From Pseudomonadota bacterium (lineage in GTDB: Bacteria > Desulfobacterota > Binatia > Binatales > Binataceae), in contig JAJPKA010000014.1 of assembly GCA_021323945.1 (NCBI GenBank), positions 248,001 to 312,000 on the forward strand: DNA of 64,000 nt, given 5' to 3'. The translations under genes and the position numbers were made by a program. The notes under the pieces are model-generated. The model did not search any database. It had not been told where the DNA came from and was given only the letters and a program-made list of their open reading frames with translations. Below, piece after piece: positions 17,209-24,925 of this stretch; the first letter of the stretch is position 1; each line of letters begins with the position of its first letter.

Positions 17209-18773
17209 GCGAACTGCAGCAAAGCGACTTGGTAGGTAGCGAACAACTGGATGCTGAGCCTTCTCCGTCGGAGCAAAGTAGCGAACATGTCAGTGGTCGC
17301 ACATCAGCCTGGAGCGCACTGTGGGATGCTTTCGCCCGCGGTGTGCGCGACAACATGCTCGGTGAAATCGGCGTGCAGGGGGTTCGAATTGGTGGCCTGA
17401 TTTACCTCGCGCGCGCTTTGCAGCCCCAGGATTTTGGTCTGCTGAAAGTGCTGACCGTGGTTAGCATGTTTGGAATCCTGTTGGTTGAGGCCGGGATTCC
17501 CGAGGCGCTGATTCAGCGCGATGACTTGCGACGGGAACATGAGATAACCGCCTGGTGGTCAACTGTCGCCATCTCTCTAAGCCTGATGGTTGGGCTGTAC
17601 TTTGGGGCGCCGTGGCTCGCCAATGCGATGGGGATGAAGCGACTAGTTTTCGGTGCCCGCTTGTTGTGTGTCCCGATTTTGCTACAGGGTCTGGCTGTTT
17701 GTGCCCGCGCAAGACTCCAGCGAGAGCTTAGATTCGGCGCAGTCGCCTTAGCTAATGTCGGCGCCGAAGTTGCTTTTCTGGTAATCGCCGTGGTCCTTCT
17801 ATTCGAGGGACTTCCCCAATGGAGCTTGCCTGCAGCATTGGGCGCAAGACTGGGGGTTCATGCTCTAATAACGCTGGGTGCTGACGCGCGACTGCCGCTC
17901 GGGTTTCCGCGCCTCCGGGCCGCCCAGGATTTGCTAGGGTTTGCGGGGACGGTGCTGGCAGGCGGTCTCATCACTACTGGTTCAGGCAATGTTGACTATC
18001 TGCTGGTCGGGCGACTGCTCGGTAGTGCTGCGTTGGGTTATTATTCGATCGCTTGGGACTTGTTCCGGTTTTTTCCATCCTTACTGCATCGTATTGCTGG
18101 TATAGTTGCTTTTCCAGCGTTCTGTCGATTACAAGATAATGACCGAGAGCTTGCACTAGCTTATCGTAACTTTGTAAACTATATTGGGCGGGTAGTTCTA
18201 CCCGTTTTAGGATGTATCGCGATCGCAGCGCCGGAACTCCTTGCAAGTATCTACGGATCAAAGTGGCTACCGGCCGCAACGCCAATGCGATTGCTGGTCT
18301 TCGGACTGGCACTAATTGGACTATGCAGTGCTATCGGTCCGCTCTATTATTCGAAAGGTTATCCTTCATTCGACATTTATCTCAATGGCACCCACCTTTT
18401 GTTGATCGTTGCCGCTGTAGGCTTGACCGCGCCGATGGGGCTATGGGCAGTGTGCGCTGCCGTTTCTCTTGTGGAAGCAACGATAAGCATCTTTGGGCAG
18501 CATTTCGTCTCACTGCTTTTAGGTATGCGCCTGCGTGAGCTTGCAACAGCACTAAACTCTGCTTTCCGGATAACGGTAGCCTGCATCATGGCGACCCTCG
18601 TTGGTAAATTGGCGGGTACGGCACTCAATGTGAGGGCGCCGATCATTCTGCTCTTTGTAGTTGCGCCTCCGGCGGTCGTTTTCTGTTGGCTTGAGGCCGA
18701 CGAGGTGCTCGGGATGGTGAGACGAGCTTTTAAGAGCCGCTGGAGTGGCGTCATGGATGTGGCAGAGACGTGA
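17205..18773 (+). CDS. Wzx/WzxC-like oligosaccharide flippase
   Basis: A 522-residue polytopic MOP-superfamily transporter that flips the lipid-linked repeat unit across the inner membrane. After about 45 hydrophilic residues come some 12-14 hydrophobic helices. GVRIGGLIYLARALQPQDFGLLKVLTVVSMFGILLVEAGIPEALIQR is the recognisable WzxC/MviN-like opening, with the 'LxPxDFGxL' type motif and an AGIPEALIQR loop. The middle of the gene (18050-18400) reads more AT-rich than its neighbours, which is common for flippases and could reflect exchange. It overlaps the sugar transferase stop by four bases and is followed six bases later by a GT2 gene. Confidence 0.92.
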   Translation: MSELQQSDLVGSEQLDAEPSPSEQSSEHVSGRTSAWSALWDAFARGVRDNMLGEIGVQGVRIGGLIYLARALQPQDFGLLKVLTVVSMFGILLVEAGIPEALIQRDDLRREHEITAWWSTVAISLSLMVGLYFGAPWLANAMGMKRLVFGARLLCVPILLQGLAVCARARLQRELRFGAVALANVGAEVAFLVIAVVLLFEGLPQWSLPAALGARLGVHALITLGADARLPLGFPRLRAAQDLLGFAGTVLAGGLITTGSGNVDYLLVGRLLGSAALGYYSIAWDLFRFFPSLLHRIAGIVAFPAFCRLQDNDRELALAYRNFVNYIGRVVLPVLGCIAIAAPELLASIYGSKWLPAATPMRLLVFGLALIGLCSAIGPLYYSKGYPSFDIYLNGTHLLLIVAAVGLTAPMGLWAVCAAVSLVEATISIFGQHFVSLLLGMRLRELATALNSAFRITVACIMATLVGKLAGTALNVRAPIILLFVVAPPAVVFCWLEADEVLGMVRRAFKSRWSGVMDVAET

Positions 18774-18779
18774 GCGAGT

Positions 18780-19637
18780 ATGACACGTATAGTCGCTATA
18801 ACTCCTGCCCGTGATGAGGCGGCGTTATTGCCTGGCCTGATTTCCTCAATGATTTCCCAGTCTCACCGCCCTGAGCGCTGGATCGTGATCGATGATGGCT
18901 CCGCGGACAGGACGGCCGAAATTATAGATAGCGCGGCTAAAGCCTACCCTTGGATTGAGCCTCATCATCTTCCGCGAAATCGGCCTCGGGCGGCTGGCGG
19001 TGAGTCAGTGATCATGCAGTTTCTGCCGGCTAGCGAATGGCAAACGTGGGATTTCTTGCTCCGCCTAGACGCGGACTTGTCGTTCGCGCCGGATTTTATA
19101 GAAAAGTTGTTAATCGAGTTTCAGCTCGACCCGAAACTGGGGGTAGCAGGCCCAATTCTTCTGGAGCGAGATGGACCAAGTTGGCGTCCAATTAAAGTTC
19201 CAACCTTTCACGTTCGCGGTGCGGCCAAGATGTACTCCCGTCAGTGTTTCAGTGCGATCGGTGGTTTACAGCCGGGGCTCGGCTGGGACACTATCGATGA
19301 ACTACAGGCGATGATGTTCGGGTTTCACAGCCGTCATTTTCCCCATATCTATGCGTATCATCATCGACCACAGGGCAGCGCCAACAGCTTATGGCGAGCG
19401 CGCCTGGCGGCGGGGCGGGCAGCCTACTACGCGGGGTACTCTCCCTTATTCTTGTTCGCCCGCGCCATGAGCCATCTCTTTACGCCGCCCAGGGTGCTGG
19501 GCACTGTCGCCATGCTGATAGGCTACTTCGAAGGCTTTGTGAAACGAGCACCACGGGCGGCCTCGCCGGAGCTTGTCCGATTTGTCCGTCGGCAGCAGCT
19601 CCGACGCCTGCTCATGTTGGAGACGGTATGGCGCTAG
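18780..19637 (+). CDS. Family 2 glycosyltransferase
   Basis: A 285-residue GT-A-fold glycosyltransferase acting on the cytoplasmic side of the membrane during repeat-unit synthesis. It starts with the typical IVAITPARDEAALLPGLISS strand-loop. It contains the nucleotide-binding VIDDGSADRTAEI (about residues 38-50) and a DxD-like LRLDADLSF (about residues 95-102). GGLQPGLGWDTIDELQA gives the ED-type catalytic-base region. A hydrophobic stretch near the C-terminus (about 220-250) may anchor it. Its last ten bases overlap the following deacetylase gene. Donor and acceptor are unknown. Confidence 0.92.
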   Translation: MTRIVAITPARDEAALLPGLISSMISQSHRPERWIVIDDGSADRTAEIIDSAAKAYPWIEPHHLPRNRPRAAGGESVIMQFLPASEWQTWDFLLRLDADLSFAPDFIEKLLIEFQLDPKLGVAGPILLERDGPSWRPIKVPTFHVRGAAKMYSRQCFSAIGGLQPGLGWDTIDELQAMMFGFHSRHFPHIYAYHHRPQGSANSLWRARLAAGRAAYYAGYSPLFLFARAMSHLFTPPRVLGTVAMLIGYFEGFVKRAPRAASPELVRFVRRQQLRRLLMLETVWR

Positions 19638-20848
19638 GCCCGAGCACGTCCGCGTGGCGCGACTCCCAGAAACTGAGCGCCGATGCGAAGGTCGGCCCTT
19701 CCGGTAATGACGCGTTCAGTTTCTGGAAGCTGCAGGAAGAATGGCGTAGTCGGTTGGGTGCCGCCATTGATGAGTCGCAAGCCACTGCTGAACGATATCT
19801 GTTCGAACTCTATTTGAGTGAAAAGCAGCGACGCCCGCCCGCCGCGCTTGGCAGCTATTATCGCTTCCGCAACTTCATACCGCGCCCACTTCGCCACTGG
19901 CTGAATTCGGCAGCGATTCGTGCGCGCGGTCATGGTGGATTTCCCAATTGGCCGTGCGAGAGCGTCTTGCTGGATTTTTGGCGAGACTGGCTGGACCGCG
20001 CACTCAGGTCGCTCGACGTTGAGGACGGATGGCATATCGGATTCTGGCCACACAATGCCCGCTGCTGTATCGTCTTGACCCACGACGTGGAAAGCCCCTT
20101 GGGTGTCAGACGGATGGAGAAGATGGCGGATATCGAGCAGAAATATGGCTTCCTCTCCAGCTGGAATCTGCCGCTGCTGGAATATCCCATCGACTGGTCC
20201 ACGGTCGAGCGATTGCGCGCACGAGGATTCGAGATCGGCGCCCATGGCCTGGCCCATGACGGAAAACTGTTTCGCAGTGAAGCCGATTTTGCCGAGCTCG
20301 GCCGTGAACTCCAACGGCTTGCACGCGAACATTCCATGGTCGGATTTCGTTCCCCTTCGACGCTTAGACGTGCCGAATGGATCGGAACGATGGCTTTTGA
20401 ATACGATTCGAGCTTTGCGGATACCGACCCGTATGAGCCTCAGCCCGGTGGAACCTGCAGCATATTTCCATTCCGGTTGGGCTCTCTGATCGAATTGCCC
20501 TATACATTACCCCAGGATCATACCCTGATGCATCTCATTCACCGCGATCCAGTGCCCTTGTGGCACCTCAAAGCGCAGTGGATCGCGGCTGCCGGAGGCA
20601 TGATCCTGGCTCTTACCCACCCTGATTATATGGGCGCAGGAGAGCATCTAGCCCGCTATGAGGAATTCCTCAAACGCTTGCGCGACCTTCCGGATGCGTG
20701 GCATGCGCTGCCATCCGAGGTGGCGGATTGGTGGCGGCGCCGGTCACGAATGCAGCTCTGTATCAGTGGTGGGCAGGTCGTTATCAAAGGCGATAACACC
20801 AGCGGCGCGGTTGCTGCCCGCCTCCGCAATCACCCACTTTGCGCTTGA
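19628..20848 (+). CDS. NodB-like polysaccharide deacetylase family protein
   Basis: About 406 residues from the ATG that overlaps the GT2 stop (ATGGCGCTAG); the frame is open further upstream, but that part overlaps the GT2. A NodB-homology domain occupies about residues 140-340. The metal-site aspartate is in VLTHDVES, the histidine pair in FEIGAHGLAHDG, and FRSPSTLRRAEW corresponds to motif 3. ILALTHPDYMGAG is the late His-containing motif. No signal peptide is visible, so it may act on lipid-linked intermediates in the cytoplasm or be exported by an unseen route. Activity is probably removal of N- or O-acetyl groups from the polymer or a precursor. The N-terminal 130 residues are not recognised. 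Confidence 0.87.
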   Translation: MALGPSTSAWRDSQKLSADAKVGPSGNDAFSFWKLQEEWRSRLGAAIDESQATAERYLFELYLSEKQRRPPAALGSYYRFRNFIPRPLRHWLNSAAIRARGHGGFPNWPCESVLLDFWRDWLDRALRSLDVEDGWHIGFWPHNARCCIVLTHDVESPLGVRRMEKMADIEQKYGFLSSWNLPLLEYPIDWSTVERLRARGFEIGAHGLAHDGKLFRSEADFAELGRELQRLAREHSMVGFRSPSTLRRAEWIGTMAFEYDSSFADTDPYEPQPGGTCSIFPFRLGSLIELPYTLPQDHTLMHLIHRDPVPLWHLKAQWIAAAGGMILALTHPDYMGAGEHLARYEEFLKRLRDLPDAWHALPSEVADWWRRRSRMQLCISGGQVVIKGDNTSGAVAARLRNHPLCA

Positions 20849-20975
20849 CAGCTCACTAGTAGCACGATTCTCTGCAGAGCTAATAATGCGCTATTGTTAA
20901 TGCATGATCTTCTTGTAGAGGCAAGTGAGGAAATTTCTATATACGCTTGATAATCACAGTTTGAAGGAGCAACCG

Positions 20976-21776
20976 TTGCGACACGGCAAAACCTTGGTTG
21001 TCGGTATAGGTGAAGTTGGGGGCGCTTTGGCAGAGGTGCTTGCGAGGACCCAACCTGACGTGCTTCGCCATGATATAGAACGGCGCGATATCCGGGACGA
21101 AATCGGCGTGATGCATATTTGCATCCCATATCAGTCGCGCCAGCAATTCGAGACTGCTGCAATCGAATACATCGAACGGTTTCGTCCCCATCTTACCGTG
21201 ATCAATAGCACCGTCGTTCCCGGTACGACTCGCCGGATCGCTGAGCGGAGCGGCGCTCGGCTCGCCTACAGTCCGGTCCGAGGGAAACATGCGCGCATGA
21301 CCGAGGATCTACTTCGCTACTGCAAGTTCGTCGCCGCGCCAAACGACGAGATTGTTGCGGAGGCCGAAGAGCACTTTCACTCGATCGGGATGAAGACTCG
21401 GCGCATCGTTCGTCTGGAGACGCTGGAACTCGCAAAACTTGCCGAGACCACCTATTTTGGCATTCAGATCGCGTTTGCCCAGGAGCTGAATCGTTTCTGC
21501 CAGCAAGTTCAGGCAGATTATTCGGAAGCTATAGAGTTCTTCGATGAGATCGATTTTCTACCTCGTGTGCATTATTACCCGGGGTTTATCGGGGGTCACT
21601 GCGTCATTCCGAATATTCATCTGCTGAAACAGGTGATGCATTCAGATTTGCTCGATGCGGTACTTGAGTCGAATGATCGGCGTGCGGCAGAGTTGGCAGG
21701 CGAAAAGATCGATCTGGAGGCCAATAGCGGCACTGGAAAGCGGACTGCTGGAACCAAAGCGGTGGCGCAAAGTTGA
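20976..21776 (+). CDS. Short UDP-sugar-dehydrogenase-like protein
   Basis: A 266-residue protein resembling the first two domains of UDP-glucose/UDP-ManNAc 6-dehydrogenases. The Rossmann motif is LVVGIGEVGGALAEVL. STVVPGTT matches the conserved TVxPGTT. A helix (LELAKLAETTYFGIQIAFAQEL) resembles the dimer helix, and GFIGGHCVIPN keeps the catalytic-type cysteine. The C-terminal UDP-binding domain is absent; family members usually exceed 400 residues. The best start is a TTG at 20976 with AAGGAG six bases upstream; a GTG at 20925 would add 17 unconserved residues. It may be an inactive, regulatory or altered-substrate relative. Sits after the deacetylase, with a short AT-rich gap. Confidence 0.75.
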   Translation: MRHGKTLVVGIGEVGGALAEVLARTQPDVLRHDIERRDIRDEIGVMHICIPYQSRQQFETAAIEYIERFRPHLTVINSTVVPGTTRRIAERSGARLAYSPVRGKHARMTEDLLRYCKFVAAPNDEIVAEAEEHFHSIGMKTRRIVRLETLELAKLAETTYFGIQIAFAQELNRFCQQVQADYSEAIEFFDEIDFLPRVHYYPGFIGGHCVIPNIHLLKQVMHSDLLDAVLESNDRRAAELAGEKIDLEANSGTGKRTAGTKAVAQS

Positions 21777-21897
21777 CGTTCTTCGGTCTTGCTGGCTATC
21801 GACTGGAGCTAGCTGCCACGTCGCGGGTGCAAACAAGCCCTCACAGCTTTCGGTTCGGCAATCCAACACTCGATAGGCGCTCGCGCTAATTCGACTG

Positions 21898-22872
21898 ATG
21901 CTACGCCGAGTGCGTTCTTTGGTCCCGGAAAAAGTCGCGTCCTTTTCAGCGCGCCAGCCGCGGCCTGACACGCTTTATCGAAAAGCGGTTCGAAGATTTG
22001 CGCGTTACGCTTTTCCGGTGTGTGAAAGACTCGGCTTCCATATAGTGCCGATCCATTATTATCAGCCCATCCCAGACAGCCGGACCTTAACTGCTGATCT
22101 GTCACAACGTATGTCGGAAATGGTCGGTATTGACCTTCGGCCCGGCAGTCAATTGGAACTTCTCGGACAATTAAAATCCTCTTACCAAGTCGAGTACGAC
22201 CGTATACCCATCGAACCATCCAATGACGGGCATGGCTTTTACATCCGGAATAACAGGTTCGGAACCGTCGATGCGGAAATACTCTATTGTATGATTCGCC
22301 ACTTCCGGCCGCGCCTTATGATCGAGATTGGTGGAGGCATGTCCACGCTGCTTTCGGCACAGGCCTTGGAACGCAATCGAACGGAAGGCGCCGATGGGAA
22401 GTTAATCTCGATCGAGCCTTACCCCGACGAAAGGCTGACAAAGGGCTTGCCGGGATTCGTCCAGCTCTATCGCACGGAGGTCCAGCAGGTGCCCTTGTCA
22501 GTGTTTGAGATGTTAGACCCGGGTGACATCCTCTTTATCGATTCCAGTCACATTTGCATGATCAACAGCGATGTGAACTACGAGTTCCTCGAGATCTTAC
22601 CGCGAGTGAAGCCAGGAGTAGTGATTCACGTTCATGATATCTATCTGCCACGCGAATATGACGTGGCTTTCTTTAAAAGACACAGAGTCTTCCTAAACGA
22701 GCAATATCTGCTGCAGGCATTCTTGACGTACAATAGCGAATTTGAAGTCCTGTGGGCGGGAAACTACATGCATATCAACCATCCCGACTTACTACGGGCG
22801 GCGTTTCGCTCGTATCGCAACGAACCCGTCACACCTCTGAGCTGGTGGATGCGAAGAAAGCTGAGAAACTAG
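21898..22872 (+). CDS. Class I SAM-dependent methyltransferase-like protein
   Basis: A 324-residue cytoplasmic protein with a Rossmann-type methyltransferase core in its second half. LMIEIGGGMSTLLSAQAL (about residues 141-158) is the SAM-binding motif I, LISIEPYPDE motif II, and DILFIDSSHICMINSDVNYEF the acidic post-II/IV motif. The N-terminal 110 residues precede the fold and contain HIVPIHYYQPIPDSRTL. Similar proteins are annotated as class I methyltransferases in exopolysaccharide loci and may methylate a sugar. It is the last plus-strand gene of the operon, converging on another methyltransferase-like gene with only 21 bases between stops. No clear ribosome-binding site precedes the ATG. 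Confidence 0.8.
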   Translation: MLRRVRSLVPEKVASFSARQPRPDTLYRKAVRRFARYAFPVCERLGFHIVPIHYYQPIPDSRTLTADLSQRMSEMVGIDLRPGSQLELLGQLKSSYQVEYDRIPIEPSNDGHGFYIRNNRFGTVDAEILYCMIRHFRPRLMIEIGGGMSTLLSAQALERNRTEGADGKLISIEPYPDERLTKGLPGFVQLYRTEVQQVPLSVFEMLDPGDILFIDSSHICMINSDVNYEFLEILPRVKPGVVIHVHDIYLPREYDVAFFKRHRVFLNEQYLLQAFLTYNSEFEVLWAGNYMHINHPDLLRAAFRSYRNEPVTPLSWWMRRKLRN

Positions 22873-22893
22873 AGATACGCCAGGTGGTATAAG

Positions 22894-23910
22894 CTACGCC
22901 GAACCTTTATATTGCCCCGCTCCCTGAGAGACAAGCCGGCTCTGCCGGGAAGCGTGATTCCGGCGACTTCGCCATCCATCGTTGAGCAGCTGGTCAATAG
23001 AAGAGATAAGATATGGCCTGGATCGGCGCCGTTGCGGGTGGTCAGCATAGATCTTGGGCTGGCGAGCTTTGGTTGTGTTCATAATCGGGTGATCGAAGAC
23101 ATGAAGGAGAAAGACCTGGCTGATCCACCGAGGCTGTTTAAAAATGCGCTGAGAGCGCAAGAATCGATACTTATCTATCTTTCGCATGGCGTTAGCTTGA
23201 TTGAACTCTTCTACCGCCAGTAATTCTCCGGTAAAACGGCTGTGACTAGGCAGCACAATGTCATCCAGATAGACCAGCGTAAGCGGGAGATACTTGGTCG
23301 GGTCGGGTCCTGAAAAAATCTTCAGTGCCTCCACGGCAGAGCTATAGTAGTCGACGTCGATCGCGGCAAAACCGATGGGCTGCTCCGGCGAGAGTTCGGC
23401 AAGGAAGCCCGGCACAGTGTGCTTGATGTCGCCTATGACTAACCGAGCATTCGGCGGCAACTCGCGTGCCAGCTCCTCCTGATTCATCGGAAAGTCCCCC
23501 GCCTGGTACAGGTCAGGATGATCGCGGTAATCCACCGGGGGCGGCATGCCACAACCGGTATCAAAACCGGCCACAGAAAACTGAACGCCGGTTTCACGGC
23601 TGACCTGCTTTGCGATATCGCACATCGCGAGCAAGCCTTTGCCCATCGCAACTCCGAATTCAATAATCGTGATAGTTGATACTCCCTGCCGTTGAGCAAA
23701 TCGGGCGGCTTCCAGAATCGCGAATGCGTAATGACGGGGTCGAATCAGATCGAAATCTATTTTCATCGTGTAGGAGCCGAACAGCTTGACGAAAGCCGCC
23801 AGAATATTCAAATGAAGGGGTTCCGTAAGGCGCTCCGCCAAACGAGCGCTCCAGCTGCGTGGATGGATGATGAATGGTTGTTCGCTTTCGGAATCCACTT
23901 TTTGCTTCAT
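22894..23910 (-). CDS. Methyltransferase-like protein, uncharacterised
   Basis: A 338-residue protein with a probable SAM-binding fold. ITIIEFGVAMGKGLLAM (about residues 80-96) resembles motif I, VAGFDTGCGMPPPVDYRD motif II, and FAAIDVDYYSSAVEAL the acidic strand-4 motif of TylF/class I methyltransferases. The last 50 residues are basic and probably disordered. GAGGTGAT precedes the ATG. It begins a minus-strand group with the deacetylase and FkbH-like genes upstream of it, separated by 67 bases. It converges with another methyltransferase gene. The substrate is unknown; a sugar or polyketide-like moiety is plausible. Confidence 0.7.
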   Translation of the reverse strand: MKQKVDSESEQPFIIHPRSWSARLAERLTEPLHLNILAAFVKLFGSYTMKIDFDLIRPRHYAFAILEAARFAQRQGVSTITIIEFGVAMGKGLLAMCDIAKQVSRETGVQFSVAGFDTGCGMPPPVDYRDHPDLYQAGDFPMNQEELARELPPNARLVIGDIKHTVPGFLAELSPEQPIGFAAIDVDYYSSAVEALKIFSGPDPTKYLPLTLVYLDDIVLPSHSRFTGELLAVEEFNQANAMRKIDKYRFLRSQRIFKQPRWISQVFLLHVFDHPIMNTTKARQPKIYADHPQRRRSRPYLISSIDQLLNDGWRSRRNHASRQSRLVSQGAGQYKGSA

Positions 23911-23977
23911 GTTCCCATCACCTCACTCCGGGCCAGCATTCCGATAACTACTGAAACGCTGCCTTCTCCACCCTTCA

Positions 23978-24925
23978 TCAGATTGGTTTAGCTGGCTGTG
24001 AACGAGAAGGACCTTGATCTCGGCCTGACGAGCTTGCTCCAAGCAACCAACGCACGGCGGAGCGCAATCCTCTTTTGGCTGCAAATGCCGCTGGCAACCA
24101 TCGGTAAGCACCCATTATTTTGAGATGGAATTCGAGCAGCCAGTCGGATGGGTCGACGCGGACGCGGCCGATGGCGAACGCGTCGAACTGCGAATGGGTG
24201 ACGTATGGCAATCCGGTGAAAACCCGCTGATAGCCGGTTTCGTAGCATAGTCGAATCAGCCGGTCGTTGGATTGGCTCAGAGGAAAGGCGAAGAGCACCA
24301 CCTCCTGCTTGAGCAGATCCGACAGCAGCCGACGGGATTCCCGCAACTCGTAAAGTGCCTCTGCTTCGCTAAGCCTTGTCAGCGCGCAGTGTGTTAGACT
24401 GTGCGAGCCAACAGTGACACCTCGAGCGACGAGAGATCGGAGCTGCTGTTCAGAAATCAGTGATTCTGCTGAATCATCTTCGAGTTTCTGACCCAAGCGC
24501 CCGGCGACCGCGAATAGCGTGACCGGGATCCGCCGCCGCTCGAGCTCGGGGAAGGCAATTTCAGCAAAACTTTGCCACCCATCATCAAAGGTTACCGCGA
24601 CACTGTGAGCGTTGCGGGGAAGGGGTTCCTGACGATCGGCCCGAATGGGATGGGCCCATTTGCGCAGGTGATCGAGTTGGCGCGCGAATCGCTCCCGTTC
24701 GTGCGGGTCAACTCGATGGTAATAGATGACGGTGGCCGTGCCAGCGCGGCCGATTCGCGCCAGCCTCAGCAGAAACCTCACCGTTTCGAAAACACTCCAG
24801 AAGCCAAGACTCAGGACCAGCTTAACAACTCGTAACGACTGTTTTCGGACGGTCAGGCTCGCCCCTCTCGTGCTCCTTGGTTGGCTCGCTGAACCAGGCT
24901 GTGCTTCCGCTGCGCCATTTTTCAT
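23978..24925 (-). CDS. Polysaccharide deacetylase (NodB family)
   Basis: A 315-residue protein with an N-terminal membrane segment (about residues 30-55, VVKLVLSLGFWSVFETVRFLL) and a NodB domain. The domain starts at VIYYHRVDPHERERFARQL. The catalytic/metal motif is AVTFDDGWQSF (about residues 107-117), the histidine pair is in TVGSHSLTHCAL, and LFAFPLSQSNDR corresponds to motif 3. It would deacetylate the exported polymer at the membrane surface, or act on a lipid-linked precursor. Its ATG overlaps the stop of the FkbH-like gene (ATGA), so the two are coupled. It is not a close copy of the deacetylase at 19.6 kb, which lacks a membrane segment. Confidence 0.9.
   Translation of the reverse strand: MKNGAAEAQPGSASQPRSTRGASLTVRKQSLRVVKLVLSLGFWSVFETVRFLLRLARIGRAGTATVIYYHRVDPHERERFARQLDHLRKWAHPIRADRQEPLPRNAHSVAVTFDDGWQSFAEIAFPELERRRIPVTLFAVAGRLGQKLEDDSAESLISEQQLRSLVARGVTVGSHSLTHCALTRLSEAEALYELRESRRLLSDLLKQEVVLFAFPLSQSNDRLIRLCYETGYQRVFTGLPYVTHSQFDAFAIGRVRVDPSDWLLEFHLKIMGAYRWLPAAFAAKRGLRSAVRWLLGASSSGRDQGPSRSQPAKPI

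Noticed and set aside
17380-17400. GGTTCGAATT resembling a tRNA T-loop
   Set aside because: It lies within the flippase coding frame, with no acceptor or anticodon stem around it.
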